NCBI GenBank assembly: GCA_023897205.1
Contig: JAHWDD010000001.1
Coordinates: 5,456,001-5,520,000 of the forward strand
Reading direction: 5' to 3'
DNA: 64,000 nucleotides
Source: Exophiala sp. HKRS030
Taxonomy: Eukaryota; Ascomycota; Eurotiomycetes; Chaetothyriales; Herpotrichiellaceae
This document shows positions 20,552 to 31,738 of this stretch, piece by piece. Each line of letters starts with the position of its first letter. Positions within the stretch are counted from its first letter, which is position 1. The translations under genes were made by a program, and so were the position numbers. Below the pieces are notes generated by a model that was not told the DNA's origin, searched no databases, and saw only the letters and a list, made by a program, of their open reading frames with translations.

Positions 20552-22846
20552 TCAAGTCTTTTCATGATCACTGCCAGCAGCAGACTCCTCAGTCTCGACA
20601 TCGGCGTGGTCTGTATCGACTTCGTCCTCCGCCTTCTGGACCAGCTTGCCCAACACTTTGGCCAACCGTTGATAATCCATGAGCAAGTCTTGTACCTCTC
20701 GGATCTTCAATTCACTGGCATCCGTTATCGACATGAAACGTGACATGGGCGGAGCCGCCATAATACTCGGGAGTTCTTTCCGATATGGCGCACGGAGGGG
20801 AACAGTCCCAGCTCCGTCTGCTTTGCTCTCCGTTTTCGACCCGTGTTCATCGGTCGTGGCACCTTTGTCAACGACAATTGTCGGAGCAGGAGGTGTAGGA
20901 ACAGCAGGTGGAGAGGCAGATACACTCGTCCTACCTCCAAATCGTCCAAATGCACCTCCTATGGCCGAACCGATATGACCAATAGGGTTCAGACTCGTCC
21001 CAAAGCTCCTTACAGAGTCAAGGGGATTGCTGCTGGCTGTTTGCATTGCTGAGGCTGCGGGCTTTTGCAAACTCGCCAGTCCATTCGGTGGGGAATTGGT
21101 CGCTGGTGCACCAAAACCTCCTCTTCTCCCGCTTCCGCTACTTGTCATGCTGTCCACACTGCGCTCACGCACAGTAGTTCTGCGGCCTCCAAATAAACTC
21201 AGCATTTTATCTTCGGTCTTGGTCAGATTTGGGGGTATCTGTGCATGTTGACCATCACAAAGTGAGCTTGATTCACTCAAAGCGTGATCGTCTTCATCTG
21301 GTGTGAGAGGTCGGTTGACGAGCTGCCTGGCTTCATCAAGCGTTTTGGGGACAACGACTTCAGCATTAGCGTCCCCGCTACTTCGCTCTTTTAGCTTACC
21401 CATCAAGAACTTGAAGCTATTGTCTAGTGTGCTGGAAATATTTTTGAATCCTTCCTCAGCAGTAGAGCGCACGGCTTCGTTCGCATTGCTTATAGGCTGT
21501 AGGAGATCGGAAAAGGTGCGTTGATGGCGGGTAGCTGGTGCCGGAGCCGACCTTTCCGGGAGTGGTTTGATGATCGATGATGCAGGGCTTGCTTCAACAT
21601 TGGTGCCCGTAGCACTGGACATCGAAGTGGCTGTGGTTGGGGTAGAAGGAGTAGGTGCAGTGCCTGCTAGAGGAGGAAACGCTTCGAGTCGGGTGGGACT
21701 TTCTGATCCTGTCTGTGAGAGCACCTTCTTTGGTCCCTCAGGTAGCTCGTCTGCTCTCAGACTTGCAAGGTCGACATTCTCCAGAAAACTGATGGCAGCC
21801 TCAAGATTCGTCAAGCAATAGGCAGCTTCGCCGTCCATCTTCGGTGCAGCCCTGAATCGTTGGATGAAGTAGAGATTACTGATGATGTTGATGCCTTCGA
21901 CAGGTGATGTGATCAAGGTATAGATCAGAGTCGGCAGAATTTCGTCGGCAGATGATGAAGACGGGTGTATTGAATACAAGGTGTCCACGATGGCTTTATG
22001 TGCGGCGGTCAAATGTTGCAACTTTCCAAGAGGGTAGTGTTCGTCGTTCATCTTCGCAAGCCCTTCCCTTGCCGGTATCAAGGAGACCTGTATGTCCTCC
22101 ACAGTCTTTTCCGTATCTGCATTCCATTCAATTCCCAGGTCCTTCAAGCCGATGCCTACCAGGGACAGTGCTGCGGTCTTTGATCGCAACTTCTCGTCCC
22201 TTACCTCATCTAGCGTGCTCTTATGTCTCCAAATCTTGTCGTAGATCTTCTCGCAGACTCTTCTCTCCACCGCCTCCTCCAACAGTATCCTCTTGTACTC
22301 TAAGAGTTTTCTCTGTTTCCGTTTCTCTGTTACCTCAGACGCTGTCAACATCTGTTGAGAGCCTACGGACTTGGTATTGGGAGTCAAACTTGACCCTTTC
22401 GCAGGGGCGGGTGATGCATCTCTGTTGAGCCGAGATCTGAGGGCAGAAATATGTATGGAGATAGCACCACTTGCTCTTGCATAAAATTCTTGAAACAAGT
22501 CCGATAATTGATCGATCGATGGAGGCTCATTGTAGATTTTGGCACCCAGAGAATCCACAAATCTGTCCGCCAGACTCGCCAGTTCTATCGGCAATTCATC
22601 GAATCGGTCTGGCAGAGTCTGCGATCGTCCCATGTCGGGAGAGGGAGGCTCATTCTCTTCATTGATGGGTTTAACGAAGACATCATCCCTCCTGGGTGAC
22701 TTTGGGGATGTGACAGACTGTACTGTACTGGCTCGACTTCTGTTGGGAGGGGGAGAGGGATTGTCGGGTTCGTAACGGGTGAATGACTTGGTAGATATGG
22801 CAGAAGGTCTCGACTTCAGCGACCCTGTGGACGCAGTTCTAGACAT
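20552..22846 (-). CDS. VPS9-domain guanine nucleotide exchange factor
   Basis: Intronless, 764 aa; the first ATG is at 22846 (MSRTASTGSL). The N-terminus is Ser/Pro-rich and disordered. A helical region (LADRFVDSLGAKIYNE through AVERRVCEKIYDKIW) is followed by the VPS9 core at about residues 220-385: LSLVGIGLKDLGIEW, PLGKLQHLTAAHKAIVD, ADEILPTLIYTLITSP, then NLYFIQRFR and GEAAYCLTNLEAAISFLEN. The aspartate and the YxLTNxxAAxxFLE helix expected for Rab5-type GEF activity are present. The long C-terminal half is low complexity and includes FGGRRT and FGRFGGR patches. It probably activates Rab5/Vps21-like GTPases in endosomal traffic. Yeast Vps9 and Muk1 share the domain; I cannot say which is the ortholog. 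Confidence 0.88.
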   Translation of the reverse strand: MSRTASTGSLKSRPSAISTKSFTRYEPDNPSPPPNRSRASTVQSVTSPKSPRRDDVFVKPINEENEPPSPDMGRSQTLPDRFDELPIELASLADRFVDSLGAKIYNEPPSIDQLSDLFQEFYARASGAISIHISALRSRLNRDASPAPAKGSSLTPNTKSVGSQQMLTASEVTEKRKQRKLLEYKRILLEEAVERRVCEKIYDKIWRHKSTLDEVRDEKLRSKTAALSLVGIGLKDLGIEWNADTEKTVEDIQVSLIPAREGLAKMNDEHYPLGKLQHLTAAHKAIVDTLYSIHPSSSSADEILPTLIYTLITSPVEGINIISNLYFIQRFRAAPKMDGEAAYCLTNLEAAISFLENVDLASLRADELPEGPKKVLSQTGSESPTRLEAFPPLAGTAPTPSTPTTATSMSSATGTNVEASPASSIIKPLPERSAPAPATRHQRTFSDLLQPISNANEAVRSTAEEGFKNISSTLDNSFKFLMGKLKERSSGDANAEVVVPKTLDEARQLVNRPLTPDEDDHALSESSSLCDGQHAQIPPNLTKTEDKMLSLFGGRRTTVRERSVDSMTSSGSGRRGGFGAPATNSPPNGLASLQKPAASAMQTASSNPLDSVRSFGTSLNPIGHIGSAIGGAFGRFGGRTSVSASPPAVPTPPAPTIVVDKGATTDEHGSKTESKADGAGTVPLRAPYRKELPSIMAAPPMSRFMSITDASELKIREVQDLLMDYQRLAKVLGKLVQKAEDEVDTDHADVETEESAAGSDHEKT

Positions 22847-23257
22847 CACGAATATGATGCATTCGCAGTGAGATGTGTAGACAACTGGCGGATCGTATCG
22901 GATTGTGTTTGGACAGTCGAAGTCGGACCGTTCAACATGAAACGCAGGTCCGCGACAGTTGGCGACCGTGCGGTGGCATACTCGTCAGTCTTCTAGGGGC
23001 AGTCGTGACACGCCTAACATAGCATTCTGACTGCTCATGAATGATCAGTGTCTGACACCTGAGTCATCTGTACGAGTAAAGGATTCGTTGTTGATGCCTC
23101 GAAGGCAAAAAAGCATGTGATTGGAGTTGAATTGATGCTCCGCAGTTCCGATCACCATCGACGACGTCAACGCCTCAATGCGCTATTCACTCACTAGGTA
23201 ACCATCATCCTCAACCCACCGACATCTTCCATCATTTATCAACACATCCCACACAAT
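22847..23257. other. Divergent promoter region
   Basis: This 411-nt gap is shared by the VPS9-domain gene (minus) and ATG15 (plus). No gene seen. Confidence 0.6.
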
Positions 23258-25264
23258 ATGAAGACACGGAAATCACTTCATCCAACATGCAACTCCAGAA
23301 GGAGAGTCACGGCAGGCATGCTCCTCTCGTTTCTTTCCCTTACCTCCATCGTCGACGCGGCGAAAGCCCCCGCCATTGACCCTTGGTATCCGTTGCCTGC
23401 GCCCAAACAACACAACACCCACGACTTCACACTACGACACATCTTTCATCGAGGCACATACCAGGACCCGAACTTACACAAACGATATGACTTTCGCCCT
23501 CAAGAGCCTCTGCTTCTCTCCGAAGAGGAAGATGGGTTACGACGCCCCCTCGCCGAAACGCCACACTTTACAGCGAGATCCGATTCCATGGAGATTGAAA
23601 GATTAGTGGACAGAGAACCATACAACATCGAGCGGTATCTAGAATATGCTCGCTATACTGGCTCTCCTGCTATCCTGGACGCCTCGGACTGGTCGATGGA
23701 CGAGGTCAAGGGCCCCAACATTTCTGACAAAGAGACCGTTCTCAACCTCGCTATAATGGCAGCCGATGCTTATGCAGAAATACCAGGCGAAGGAGACTGG
23801 CAAGATGTTGGTCAGGGATACAACAGATCCACTGGGTTTGGCTGGCAAGGTGATGGTCTTCGGGGGCACATCTTCGCTGATAAAGGCAATGAGACCGTCA
23901 TCATCAGTTTGAAAGGCACGTCCCCGGCCGTGTTTGATGGAGATGGAACGACAGCCCGAGACAAGCTCAACGACAATTTATTCTTTAGTTGTTGCTGCGC
24001 CCAAGGCGGACAGTACTTCTGGCGACAAGTGTGTGATTGCTACGACAGTACCTATACATGCAATCAGACGTGTCTGATAAAGGCCCTGCGAAGAGAAAAC
24101 CGCTACTACCGAGCAGCAATCGACCTATACACTAACGTCACCGAACTCTACCAAGACTCGAATGTATGGCTTGTCGGGCATTCCTTGGGTGGAGCAGTGA
24201 CCAGCCTTCTCGGCCTTACGTTTGGTCTTCCAACAGTGACATTCGAGGCACCAGGCGATGATCTTGCAGCTAAGCGTCTTGGTCTACCCAGACCACCATC
24301 TTCCGACCCTCATCGACCTCGTACCAAGTATACCGGCGCTTATCACTTTGGGAATACAGGTGATCCGGTCTTCATGGGCACCTGCAATGGAGCCACAGCA
24401 ACATGCACACTTGGTGGCTACGCCATGGAATCACAATGTCATACGGGAAAGCAATGTGTATACGATACAGTGAGTGACTACGGCTGGCGGGTTGGTATCG
24501 GGAATCACAAGATCCGCAATGTCATCGACAGCGTGATCAAGAAATATGACAAAGTACCCAAGTGCATACCTGACGACGAATGCGTTGACTGTTACAACTG
24601 GAATTTCTTCGAGAGCAATGGTTCTGATTCCACGACTACGAGCTCAACATCGACAACGACGTCTACACGGACGAGAACGACAACTTGCAAAACACCAGGC
24701 TGGTGGGGATGTTTGGACGAATCATCCACCACGACCCAGACAACACCTGTCACTTCCACAACTTATACAACGACTACGTGTCTGACTCCAGGTTGGTTTG
24801 GGTGTAAAGAAAGTGCCAACTTGACAGTGACTACGACAACAGCGGTGCCAACAACACCTGCTACTCTCACGAGCGGTCCTATTTCAGCAACTTCCACGTC
24901 GGCCACATGTGAACATCCAGGATGGTGGGGATGTCGAGACCCGACGACATCTCCAAAAGCCACACCTTCACCAACGGTGTCACAAACTCGAGCCACCAAG
25001 ACGGACGGACCACGTACTTGCGAGACACCAGGAATCTTCTTTGGTTGTCACGATCGCCCGCATCACACGAGTGCAGATGTTTCCTCAACCACACGGACGG
25101 GAGTGGTCACTGATAGCCTTAGTGCGACAGGAAGCAGCACACGGCCGACGAGTACGAAGCCAGGACATGGTGGGAAGAAGAAACACAAAAAGTGCAAACA
25201 TCCTGCCTTTTTTGGTTTGATCTGCCTCGACGAGTATGAGGAAGTTGAGGTTTTGGAGCTGTAG
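23258..25264 (+). CDS. ATG15: Autophagic-body phospholipase Atg15 with C-terminal Cys-Trp repeats
   Basis: Intronless, 668 aa. Vacuolar lipase that disintegrates autophagic bodies and MVB vesicles. A basic N-tail is followed by a signal anchor ([16 protein letters not shown]), giving the type II topology known for Atg15. Family blocks include IIRRxx-like [36 protein letters not shown] and the lipase box GHSLGG with Ser near residue 309, followed by [16 protein letters not shown] and [12 protein letters not shown]. After about residue 460 the protein is Thr/Ser-rich and carries five Cys motifs starting near residues 477, 508, 551, 588 and 646. The pattern is C-x2-PGWWGC, C-x2-PGWFGC, C-x2-PGWWGC, C-x2-PGIFFGC and C-x2-PAFFGLIC. 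N-glycosylation sites (NxS/T) are present in the lumenal domain. Confidence 0.93.
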   Translation: MKTRKSLHPTCNSRRRVTAGMLLSFLSLTSIVDAAKAPAIDPWYPLPAPKQHNTHDFTLRHIFHRGTYQDPNLHKRYDFRPQEPLLLSEEEDGLRRPLAETPHFTARSDSMEIERLVDREPYNIERYLEYARYTGSPAILDASDWSMDEVKGPNISDKETVLNLAIMAADAYAEIPGEGDWQDVGQGYNRSTGFGWQGDGLRGHIFADKGNETVIISLKGTSPAVFDGDGTTARDKLNDNLFFSCCCAQGGQYFWRQVCDCYDSTYTCNQTCLIKALRRENRYYRAAIDLYTNVTELYQDSNVWLVGHSLGGAVTSLLGLTFGLPTVTFEAPGDDLAAKRLGLPRPPSSDPHRPRTKYTGAYHFGNTGDPVFMGTCNGATATCTLGGYAMESQCHTGKQCVYDTVSDYGWRVGIGNHKIRNVIDSVIKKYDKVPKCIPDDECVDCYNWNFFESNGSDSTTTSSTSTTTSTRTRTTTCKTPGWWGCLDESSTTTQTTPVTSTTYTTTTCLTPGWFGCKESANLTVTTTTAVPTTPATLTSGPISATSTSATCEHPGWWGCRDPTTSPKATPSPTVSQTRATKTDGPRTCETPGIFFGCHDRPHHTSADVSSTTRTGVVTDSLSATGSSTRPTSTKPGHGGKKKHKKCKHPAFFGLICLDEYEEVEVLEL

Positions 25265-25864
25265 AGTCCAAGTTTTTTGCGACGAGAATGATGATGGTTC
25301 TTTCTTTGCGTGTTTCTGGGGCTGTGTATTTGTGGGATATTGAGCGATTGTTTGCACGAGGCGGCCAGGGACTTGGATGGTTTAGGAGTTGTGGTTGGTT
25401 TATGTAGCATCGAAGCATCATTTGTTGATACGCCATTCATGAGATGTCTGTGTTCGGTTCGAATTTGGTTGTCTGTGTTGGGTTTTGTTTTGGGGCGCCA
25501 TGATCACGTCAAGATATTGACTTGGTTTCGATATACGAGAATTACTTTACAGAAGTATTCAATAACAACTACCCTGACGTTGTCAGTCAACAATACTTCC
25601 GAGGTATAAACTTGGTTTCCAATCAAATTCATCGCTGCATATGAAGTAGTGACTTTCAAAAGTATAGAATCTATTGAAGAGGTTCATGCCCTAAAGGTTC
25701 GCATGCTAGGTAGGTTTCATAAAAACAAGTCATACTTGAGAAAACGATCCCACACTTGACAAGTTCCCCCCCTGATTACTCCTTCCGAGGCAGGTATCGA
25801 TCGTTTAACCCCCCTTACAAGGGGGAGAGTCATACCTACCGACCCAAGGTAGGTACGTATCCTT
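25265..25864. other. Convergent 3' region
   Basis: This 600-nt gap lies between the convergent ends of ATG15 and the small glycine-rich gene. No gene recognised. Confidence 0.6.
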
Positions 25865-26492
25865 TTACAATCCCAATGGATTCTCGGCGGTTTGTTTCTT
25901 CCCACCGATTGAATCGGTCGTACCTTTTGCGGTGTCACCTACTGCCTTTGTTGTATTTCCGAGCTATGCAAGACACAAAACGGACAAGTGTCAGCGAATG
26001 CCACTATTTACTGGGGTGAGTATGATGAACGTACACCTTCAGTTGCACCTCCGACAGTTTTACCTACACCCTGACCGACACCAGAGACGGTATTACCGAC
26101 CGTGTCCTGTTGGGAGAAAGGGAAAGTCATCAGTACCTGTCTGTACAGAGGTAAAGGGGTAAGTGTTGAAGTAGCATGTCATGGACATACAGTAACACCA
26201 CCTACGGTATTTCCAACCGTATCGGTGACACCTCCGAGGATACCACCTAGGCCACCTTTGGGATTAGTATTGATAGCGGAGTGTTGATTCACGATCCCAA
26301 AATAAAAAGATAAAAGACGCAAGGGGAGAGAGTGGGGGGGTTGGAAAGGAAGACAGTGCTGTGTGATGTAGATGCCACTCCGTGTAAGGGGTATACGAGT
26401 ACCTCACTTGGGCCGGTGAGGTAGATGGGAAGGTAAAGTCGATAAGTCAGAGACATACCTTGTCCACCTTGCTTTTGTTGTTCTTGAGACAT
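25865..26492 (-). CDS. Small glycine-rich TVGxTV-repeat protein, four exons
   Basis: Exons are 26492-26459, 26246-26191, 26106-26035 and 25963-25865, with introns of 212, 84 and 71 nt. The spliced product is 86 aa. It starts MSQEQQKQGGQ, continues GGILGGVTDTVGNTVGGVT, then DTVGNTVSGVGQGVGKTVGG, and ends KKQTAENPLGL-stop. Short units (DTVGNTV, GKTVGG, LGNTTKAVGDTAKG) repeat about every 8-11 residues, a pattern that could form an amphipathic helix like LEA or perilipin-type 11-mers. All phases agree across the three introns, and the TACTAAT branch site in intron 1 supports it. An alternative in-frame acceptor (AAAG, 9 nt upstream) would add GLG. Similar small hypothetical proteins exist in filamentous fungi; function unknown, possibly desiccation or stress. 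Confidence 0.8.
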
Positions 26493-27477
26493 TGTTAAAC
26501 AGTGGGGGGGGGGATCGTTTTTGTATGCTTTTGTAATGATTTTATGTCACGTAGTAAGGTTGGTACAGGTGATGATGTTCAGGTGTAAATGGGGATCTAG
26601 GACAAGTTGACGGGATGGGAGGAAGAATATATATACATACACACTGTAACGAGTGTTTTGTTCCCAACGCCACTTTCCCCCATGACCTTACTTACCATAG
26701 CCCAAGCCATGCAATGAAAATGCAAGGCAGACACCGATGATCCTTTCTGCGAGGCGAGGGCGGGAACAACAAAGGGACAATTCCATCATCGGCATCACAA
26801 ATTCCCCATGCTTGCATCTCATATGGAGAAAGGTTGACGTCAGAAGAGCATCGAGCGAATGAATCTGACCCATCTGAACAGTTTAGGGGGTCTGGGAAAT
26901 CCAGGGATCCCTTGGCCACGTTTCACACGGCCACAGTTGGGTGGCTTGAGTCCAAGAGGATGGGGGGTTGGAAGTGTGTGGGCTACGAGTACGAGGGGAG
27001 GAAGTATTGTGATCCAGACATCCCTGGAAAACAATGACGATCACTTTGACTGTGATCGAGTCGAATCGACAAGTAAAAGACATCATACTCGTAGTTCGTA
27101 CAGAGGAAAAAGAAAGAAAAGGAGGGGGAAAGATCAAAAAGCAGGGATCCTTGTCTCGAATTACGTAGTTGCTTGACGAGTGAGACTGAAAGGCTGTGTG
27201 TGGGAAAAAGAGAAATGCTGGGCCAACTTGGAACAACACAACTGCAAGTTTACTGCAGGTCGTGAACACATGGTACACAAGGTCAGAATAAAAGTCTGGA
27301 TCTATGATTGACAGGTACGGACTAACAAGATCAAATCAACCATAATGAACCACAGAGTCGGAGTTGGATGGTTGTAGTAGTATCAAAGCATGAACAAAAT
27401 ACATTCTCAGTGACGACCTCATCGGCTGCATATACGTCAAATGCTCAAAGTCGTCATCACAACCATTAAACTCCTGT
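26493..27477. other. Intergenic region, no gene recognised
   Basis: This 985-nt gap holds the promoter of the small glycine-rich gene and the 3' UTR of the peroxin gene. It contains homopolymer G runs near 26503. Open frames here are not supported. Confidence 0.55.
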
Positions 27478-29340
27478 TTATCCAAGAGACATGGCAATGT
27501 CTTCTTGAACGCTGAATGCTCGATGTCCTCCGGTATTGTCTCTCCACCGATCGTGAACATCATCTTCCGGCCCATCACGACTTCGATCACTTCTAGTACT
27601 GAGCTGCCCTGTATTCTTCCCACTACTACTCTTGGAATCACTTCGCTCACGCTTCGAGAACCAACCTCCACTCTTCTTGCTTGTTGTGGACTTGGTAATA
27701 CTGGCAGCGTCGTCGCCAGCCTTTGATACTCCAGTTACCTGATCGGCGGAAGAGATTGGTGGCTTCTCAGGGGCATCGGCAGATGCACCAATACCTTTCG
27801 CAAAGTCCTTTGCTTTCTTGACCTTCTCCTCTTCAGTATCAGAAAGCTGCCGTTTCGGGGTCCCCGTGGGACTAGGGTCAATGCTGGGTATGGCTTCTAC
27901 CAGTTCGGCATCTCTGAACCATTTTCGTCGTCGGGTATATCTTCCCCAACCATCCTCTTTTCTTCCGTCTTCCCATCTATTATCGTAATATATCCACCCC
28001 CCACCGTCTTCGACCGTGTCTTTGCTGGCATTTCCTGCTGAACCAGTCTTAGTTTGACTGGTAGCCCTCTTATGCTGCTTGCTATCACCATGTTCGATCC
28101 TCCATTCAGATCCCTCAACCCACCGCCACCTCGAGTGTCCGCCGTCCACCTCCGGCAGTTCAAACTCGTCTTTCGATGGTGCTGGGTTGAGGTGTTCATC
28201 CGTCCACGGACCACGCTCATAAGCGAACAGTGAGGTCGTCCAGCCAAGACCGATCCATCGTCGCTGGTTTTCGTATAGAATGAATGTGAAACGAACGCCT
28301 GATGAGTCTGGTCTCTTTTTGGTGGCAGCTTCTGATGCTAAGCCAGCTTGAGATTTTGACCTGGCCCCAACAATAGACCGCAGCAATGAGTCGTCTTTTG
28401 ATGGAGCAGAGGTATCGAATTGAAGTCCTGTGATGAATGCTGCAGTCTTCCGTAAAAACACAGAGCGCCAGAGGATTACCCGTGCTACCCTTGCTGGCTT
28501 GGAGTGCCATGTTAAGATTATAGTGCCAAATGTAAGTATGACTCGACGGGTCGTAAGAATGTAGAAAGGGGGTAAGGTCAGGAAGATCCATAGAGGAGTG
28601 ACCAAAAGAACTCGAATGAAAAGAGTCGTCAGTGCGGGTCGGGTGGTTGCAGCAGTTGGTGTCGTTTGCGTAGAGAGGAAGTCGGTCAAGGCAAGAAAAG
28701 GATTCAGTAATATGTTACAACGGGCTGTGAGCTCCTGAAGGTTATCAACGATCTCGTCCAAAGTCTTGTGTTGCGAGCTGGCTTCCGACGCTTCTCTCTT
28801 GTGGCCTTTGACATGTTTGTCGCCAGTCTTGCTCGTGGAGGATAAAGGGGAGTATCTCCTCGAATACATTCCCAATATCAACCCGACCACAACTATTATC
28901 GGGCTCGCAAAGCGGATAATCTCACTTCCATAAAGTGTAATAGCCCAGAAAGCGGCAACGAGGAGAAAGGACTCCCAAGGGTCTGGTGTACTCCATGATA
29001 GTAGTCCAGCAAGTTTGTTCAGTGGCAGCAAGAAAGGATGAGAGTGTGCTAACGCTCGAGTGATTTGCGGCGGTGTCGCTACCAAGAGAGGTGATTTCTT
29101 GTGGACTATGATGGTGGAGCGTTGCTTCGAGGTGGCGGAGTACCCAGAGGTGGTGGTAGGAGAAAACGCTGCGAAGGTAGGCGGGTTTGAATCCCAGGTT
29201 TGCTGGGTGGTGGAGGGTTCAGCGGTAGATGCATATGGACCTGGTCTGGACATTGAGGACATCCAGGGTGTATCTGAGCTTGTAGTCAGTGTCTGAGTGA
29301 GCTGGGTGTAGGGCAAGAGTCCTGTACCAAATGCGGCCAT
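27478..29340 (-). CDS. Pex30-like peroxin with dysferlin (DysF) domain
   Basis: Intronless, 620 aa. ER membrane protein of the Pex23/Pex24/Pex30 group, which shapes ER tubules and controls sites of peroxisome and lipid-droplet biogenesis. Two hydrophobic hairpins lie at about residues 122-158 (reticulon-like, FLLVAAFWAITLYGSEII) and 238-282. The DysF module follows: DysFN with RFTFILYENQRRWIGLGW and ERGPWTDEH (about 349-397), then DysFC with SRWRWVEGSEWRIE and WIYYDNRWEDG...DGWGRYTRRRKWFRDAELVE (to about 482). The Trp/Arg-rich sandwich typical of DysF is intact. The 140-residue tail is charged and Ser-rich. It is divergent from the PAM16 gene. Confidence 0.88.
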   Translation of the reverse strand: MAAFGTGLLPYTQLTQTLTTSSDTPWMSSMSRPGPYASTAEPSTTQQTWDSNPPTFAAFSPTTTSGYSATSKQRSTIIVHKKSPLLVATPPQITRALAHSHPFLLPLNKLAGLLSWSTPDPWESFLLVAAFWAITLYGSEIIRFASPIIVVVGLILGMYSRRYSPLSSTSKTGDKHVKGHKREASEASSQHKTLDEIVDNLQELTARCNILLNPFLALTDFLSTQTTPTAATTRPALTTLFIRVLLVTPLWIFLTLPPFYILTTRRVILTFGTIILTWHSKPARVARVILWRSVFLRKTAAFITGLQFDTSAPSKDDSLLRSIVGARSKSQAGLASEAATKKRPDSSGVRFTFILYENQRRWIGLGWTTSLFAYERGPWTDEHLNPAPSKDEFELPEVDGGHSRWRWVEGSEWRIEHGDSKQHKRATSQTKTGSAGNASKDTVEDGGGWIYYDNRWEDGRKEDGWGRYTRRRKWFRDAELVEAIPSIDPSPTGTPKRQLSDTEEEKVKKAKDFAKGIGASADAPEKPPISSADQVTGVSKAGDDAASITKSTTSKKSGGWFSKRERSDSKSSSGKNTGQLSTRSDRSRDGPEDDVHDRWRDNTGGHRAFSVQEDIAMSLG

Positions 29341-29757
29341 ACACTACGGATCATCCAGACTGTCGGTGCGAGAAGTAGTGGTGATGACGTGCGTGGACAG
29401 CCTGATCAAGGATAATATACATCGTCTGTCTGAACGAGTGGTGGAAGGATGAGAATTGCAGAAGTAACAATGTAGGTCTTCAAGGAGAGAGGCATGTGGC
29501 ATATGGCATGTGCGTAGGGCCAGGCAGAGACGTGACATTCTCGGACTGCGGAAAGCCGCGGTCTGTCGACATCGTCATCGCAGTCCCTTCGACTGTAAGA
29601 TCGGGTCACATGATGGGCGCGGTTTAGCCGAAGTATGGCCGCCCGCATCAAAAGATTTCCTGCAGCTTCCATGGCGAGATGAATGCATTTGAATCTATTG
29701 TCGCCATCTTCGTTGTTCACTTCAGCCAGTCTTTCCCTTCTCTTTCGAGCCACCCAG
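29341..29757. other. Divergent promoter region
   Basis: This 417-nt gap lies between the peroxin gene and PAM16. No gene seen. Confidence 0.6.
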
Positions 29758-30241
29758 ATGGTGAGTATAGATCTAGTGACTTCCCCGGTCTTCAATTGAC
29801 AAGACTAACTCGGCACAGGCGCATCGAATTATCGCCCAGATTGTCCTTACGGGCGGCCGAGTCTTCGGGAGAGCCTTTGCAGAAGCCTATAAACAAGCCC
29901 AGGCCTCCTCTCAGTATGCTAGAGCTGCTTCAAAGAACGATCCCGGCGCACTGAATACTGCAGCTTCATCCGGAATGACTCTGGATGAAGCTTGTAAGAT
30001 TCTCAATGTCAAACCTCCCCAAGGCGGTCGCATGAATATGGAACAAGTGATGGAGCGCTTCAAAAAGTTATATGATTTGAATGAACCGAAGAAAGGTGGT
30101 GGCGGTGGATCCTTTTACATCCAGAGCAAAGTTTTACGAGCGAGAGAACGGATAGAGGCTGAGGCGCGATCAGCCGAACGGAAAGCGCAAATGGAAAAAG
30201 AGATCAAAGAAGGTTGGAAGCCCAAAATGTACAGAGAATGA
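29758..30241 (+). CDS. PAM16: Mitochondrial import motor subunit Pam16/Tim16
   Basis: J-like protein of the TIM23 presequence-translocase motor that pairs with Pam18 and restrains its stimulation of mtHsp70. Exon 1 codes only the ATG (29758-29760). A 58-nt intron (GTGAGT, branch GACTAAC, acceptor CACAG) separates it from exon 2, 29819-30241. The product is 141 aa: M|AHRIIAQIVLTGGRVFGRA, then a QASSQYARAASK segment and the degenerate J domain (MTLDEACKILNV, QVMERFKKLYDLNEPKKGG, SFYIQSKVLRARERI). The HPD motif of true J proteins is absent, as expected for Pam16. The basic C-tail ends MYRE. Starting at the internal Met 53 would miss the conserved N-terminus. Confidence 0.95.
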
Positions 30242-31738
30242 TGTCCTGTGCTAACCGTCAACAAGGACGGTGACCACATACCTCTGCGCCGATCACCAAC
30301 TCGATTTCGACCGACCACTGAATCTACTCCTCTACTCATCCTTGACATATTTGCATAGCGCATGGCGTTGGGCTGGACACATTATTTTCAAGAATTGTAC
30401 AATTAAAAATCGATTACAAGGATCATTCTACAAGCGACCCAATTGGCAGAAACACTTGGGTGATTGGTTTCTTGGACCAAGCAGATGCGAGGTTGATTGT
30501 GCAGACTGAGGCCCGAGAGTTTGTGACAGAAGAAGGCCTAATGGGACGGAATTGCGGGTATGCGTATCCTTCAGGCGCTCGATTACAGCCGTTTCGGTCC
30601 CATACATGCGATGTATAAGGGATGGACTAAAAGGAGATGGTATCCGAGGGTCTCTAAAGACGCATCATGAGGGCACGAAAGTTTCAAGCCCCGCGAATAC
30701 CTGCCTCATTGTGGGCAATATGCTGGGAGAATTGCTGAAAGAGTAAGGGTTTGTACTCTCTTCTCATGGTCAATCTCCCTCGCTCCTAAGATCAGTTATA
30801 TTATCTATCTCAGATACTCAGGGTGAAAGGAAATTGGTAATCCGGCCTGACCACACAATCAGAAGTCATATATCAAGTACAATCGAAAGATCATACGGCC
30901 AAAGAAACCGAAATCACTTCTGTCTGTGTCCTCAGGTGATCAGGAAGTTGGTGTCGGCATGTCGCTCATGCAAGTCGAGAGCAAGGAACATCATTTAGTG
31001 ATTGTCAATATCAGGTGCTCTCTACTTCACATCTGCTGTATTTCTGCTTTTGAACTTGACAAATTGTCTACGTACCTAGAGATTGAAGTCTTGACATTTA
31101 CCGACCCCAATCCTCGAGTACCTACATCAGGTAGATTAATGGTGATATGGCGACATGTGGTACCGAAAAAGCGTAGATATTAGCGGCATGTACTGTATAT
31201 GTATGTATCATGCATGCAAAGAAAGACCAGATCGTCAACCAATGTGAGAGCGTCATGGATCTTGGTGGCGCCTCCCTCGATTCTCCTTCTCCATCGGCGT
31301 CGAGGCTGCATTATCTCTACCATCTCTTGTGTAACCGTCCACGTACTGGTCTGACAATTCTAGTACAGTGCATCGGATCTGTCGAAGTTCCGCTTCCTCC
31401 ATCTCCCACCTCCTATCCAACCTTCTGTACTCCGTAGAAAACTATGAAGTTCTAGGCCAATGCAACTCTTATCCTGCTTCTCCCTAGCTTCCGTTCCCTT
31501 GGTTGTATTGGCTGGCGGTTTGTGCTCAGGTACGCCCCACCGGCATTTCGCAATCGCCCGAGGACCAAAAAAAAAGGCGGTTGACCCATTAATTGTTGAA
31601 TGGTTTGTCCGCCAACACCAAGAGAAATATGTATATCTCATAGAGTGTTCTCTTCTGTCTGTTTCATTTTCCTTTTCCTTGTTGACTCCTTCTCACAGCC
31701 TGGAAACCCCAACGCGCAACGTGAGGGACTGATAAACC
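30242..31738. other. Intergenic region, no gene recognised
   Basis: This 1.5-kb gap lies between PAM16 and the aldo-keto reductase gene. A 90-codon frame at 31460-31732 begins with a hydrophobic stretch, but the rest is uninformative. Nothing else supported. Confidence 0.5.

Noticed and set aside
31460..31732. Possible 90-aa secreted protein with hydrophobic N-terminus
   Set aside because: The sequence after the hydrophobic stretch is uninformative, includes a poly-A-encoded Lys run and overlaps the expected leader of the aldo-keto reductase gene.
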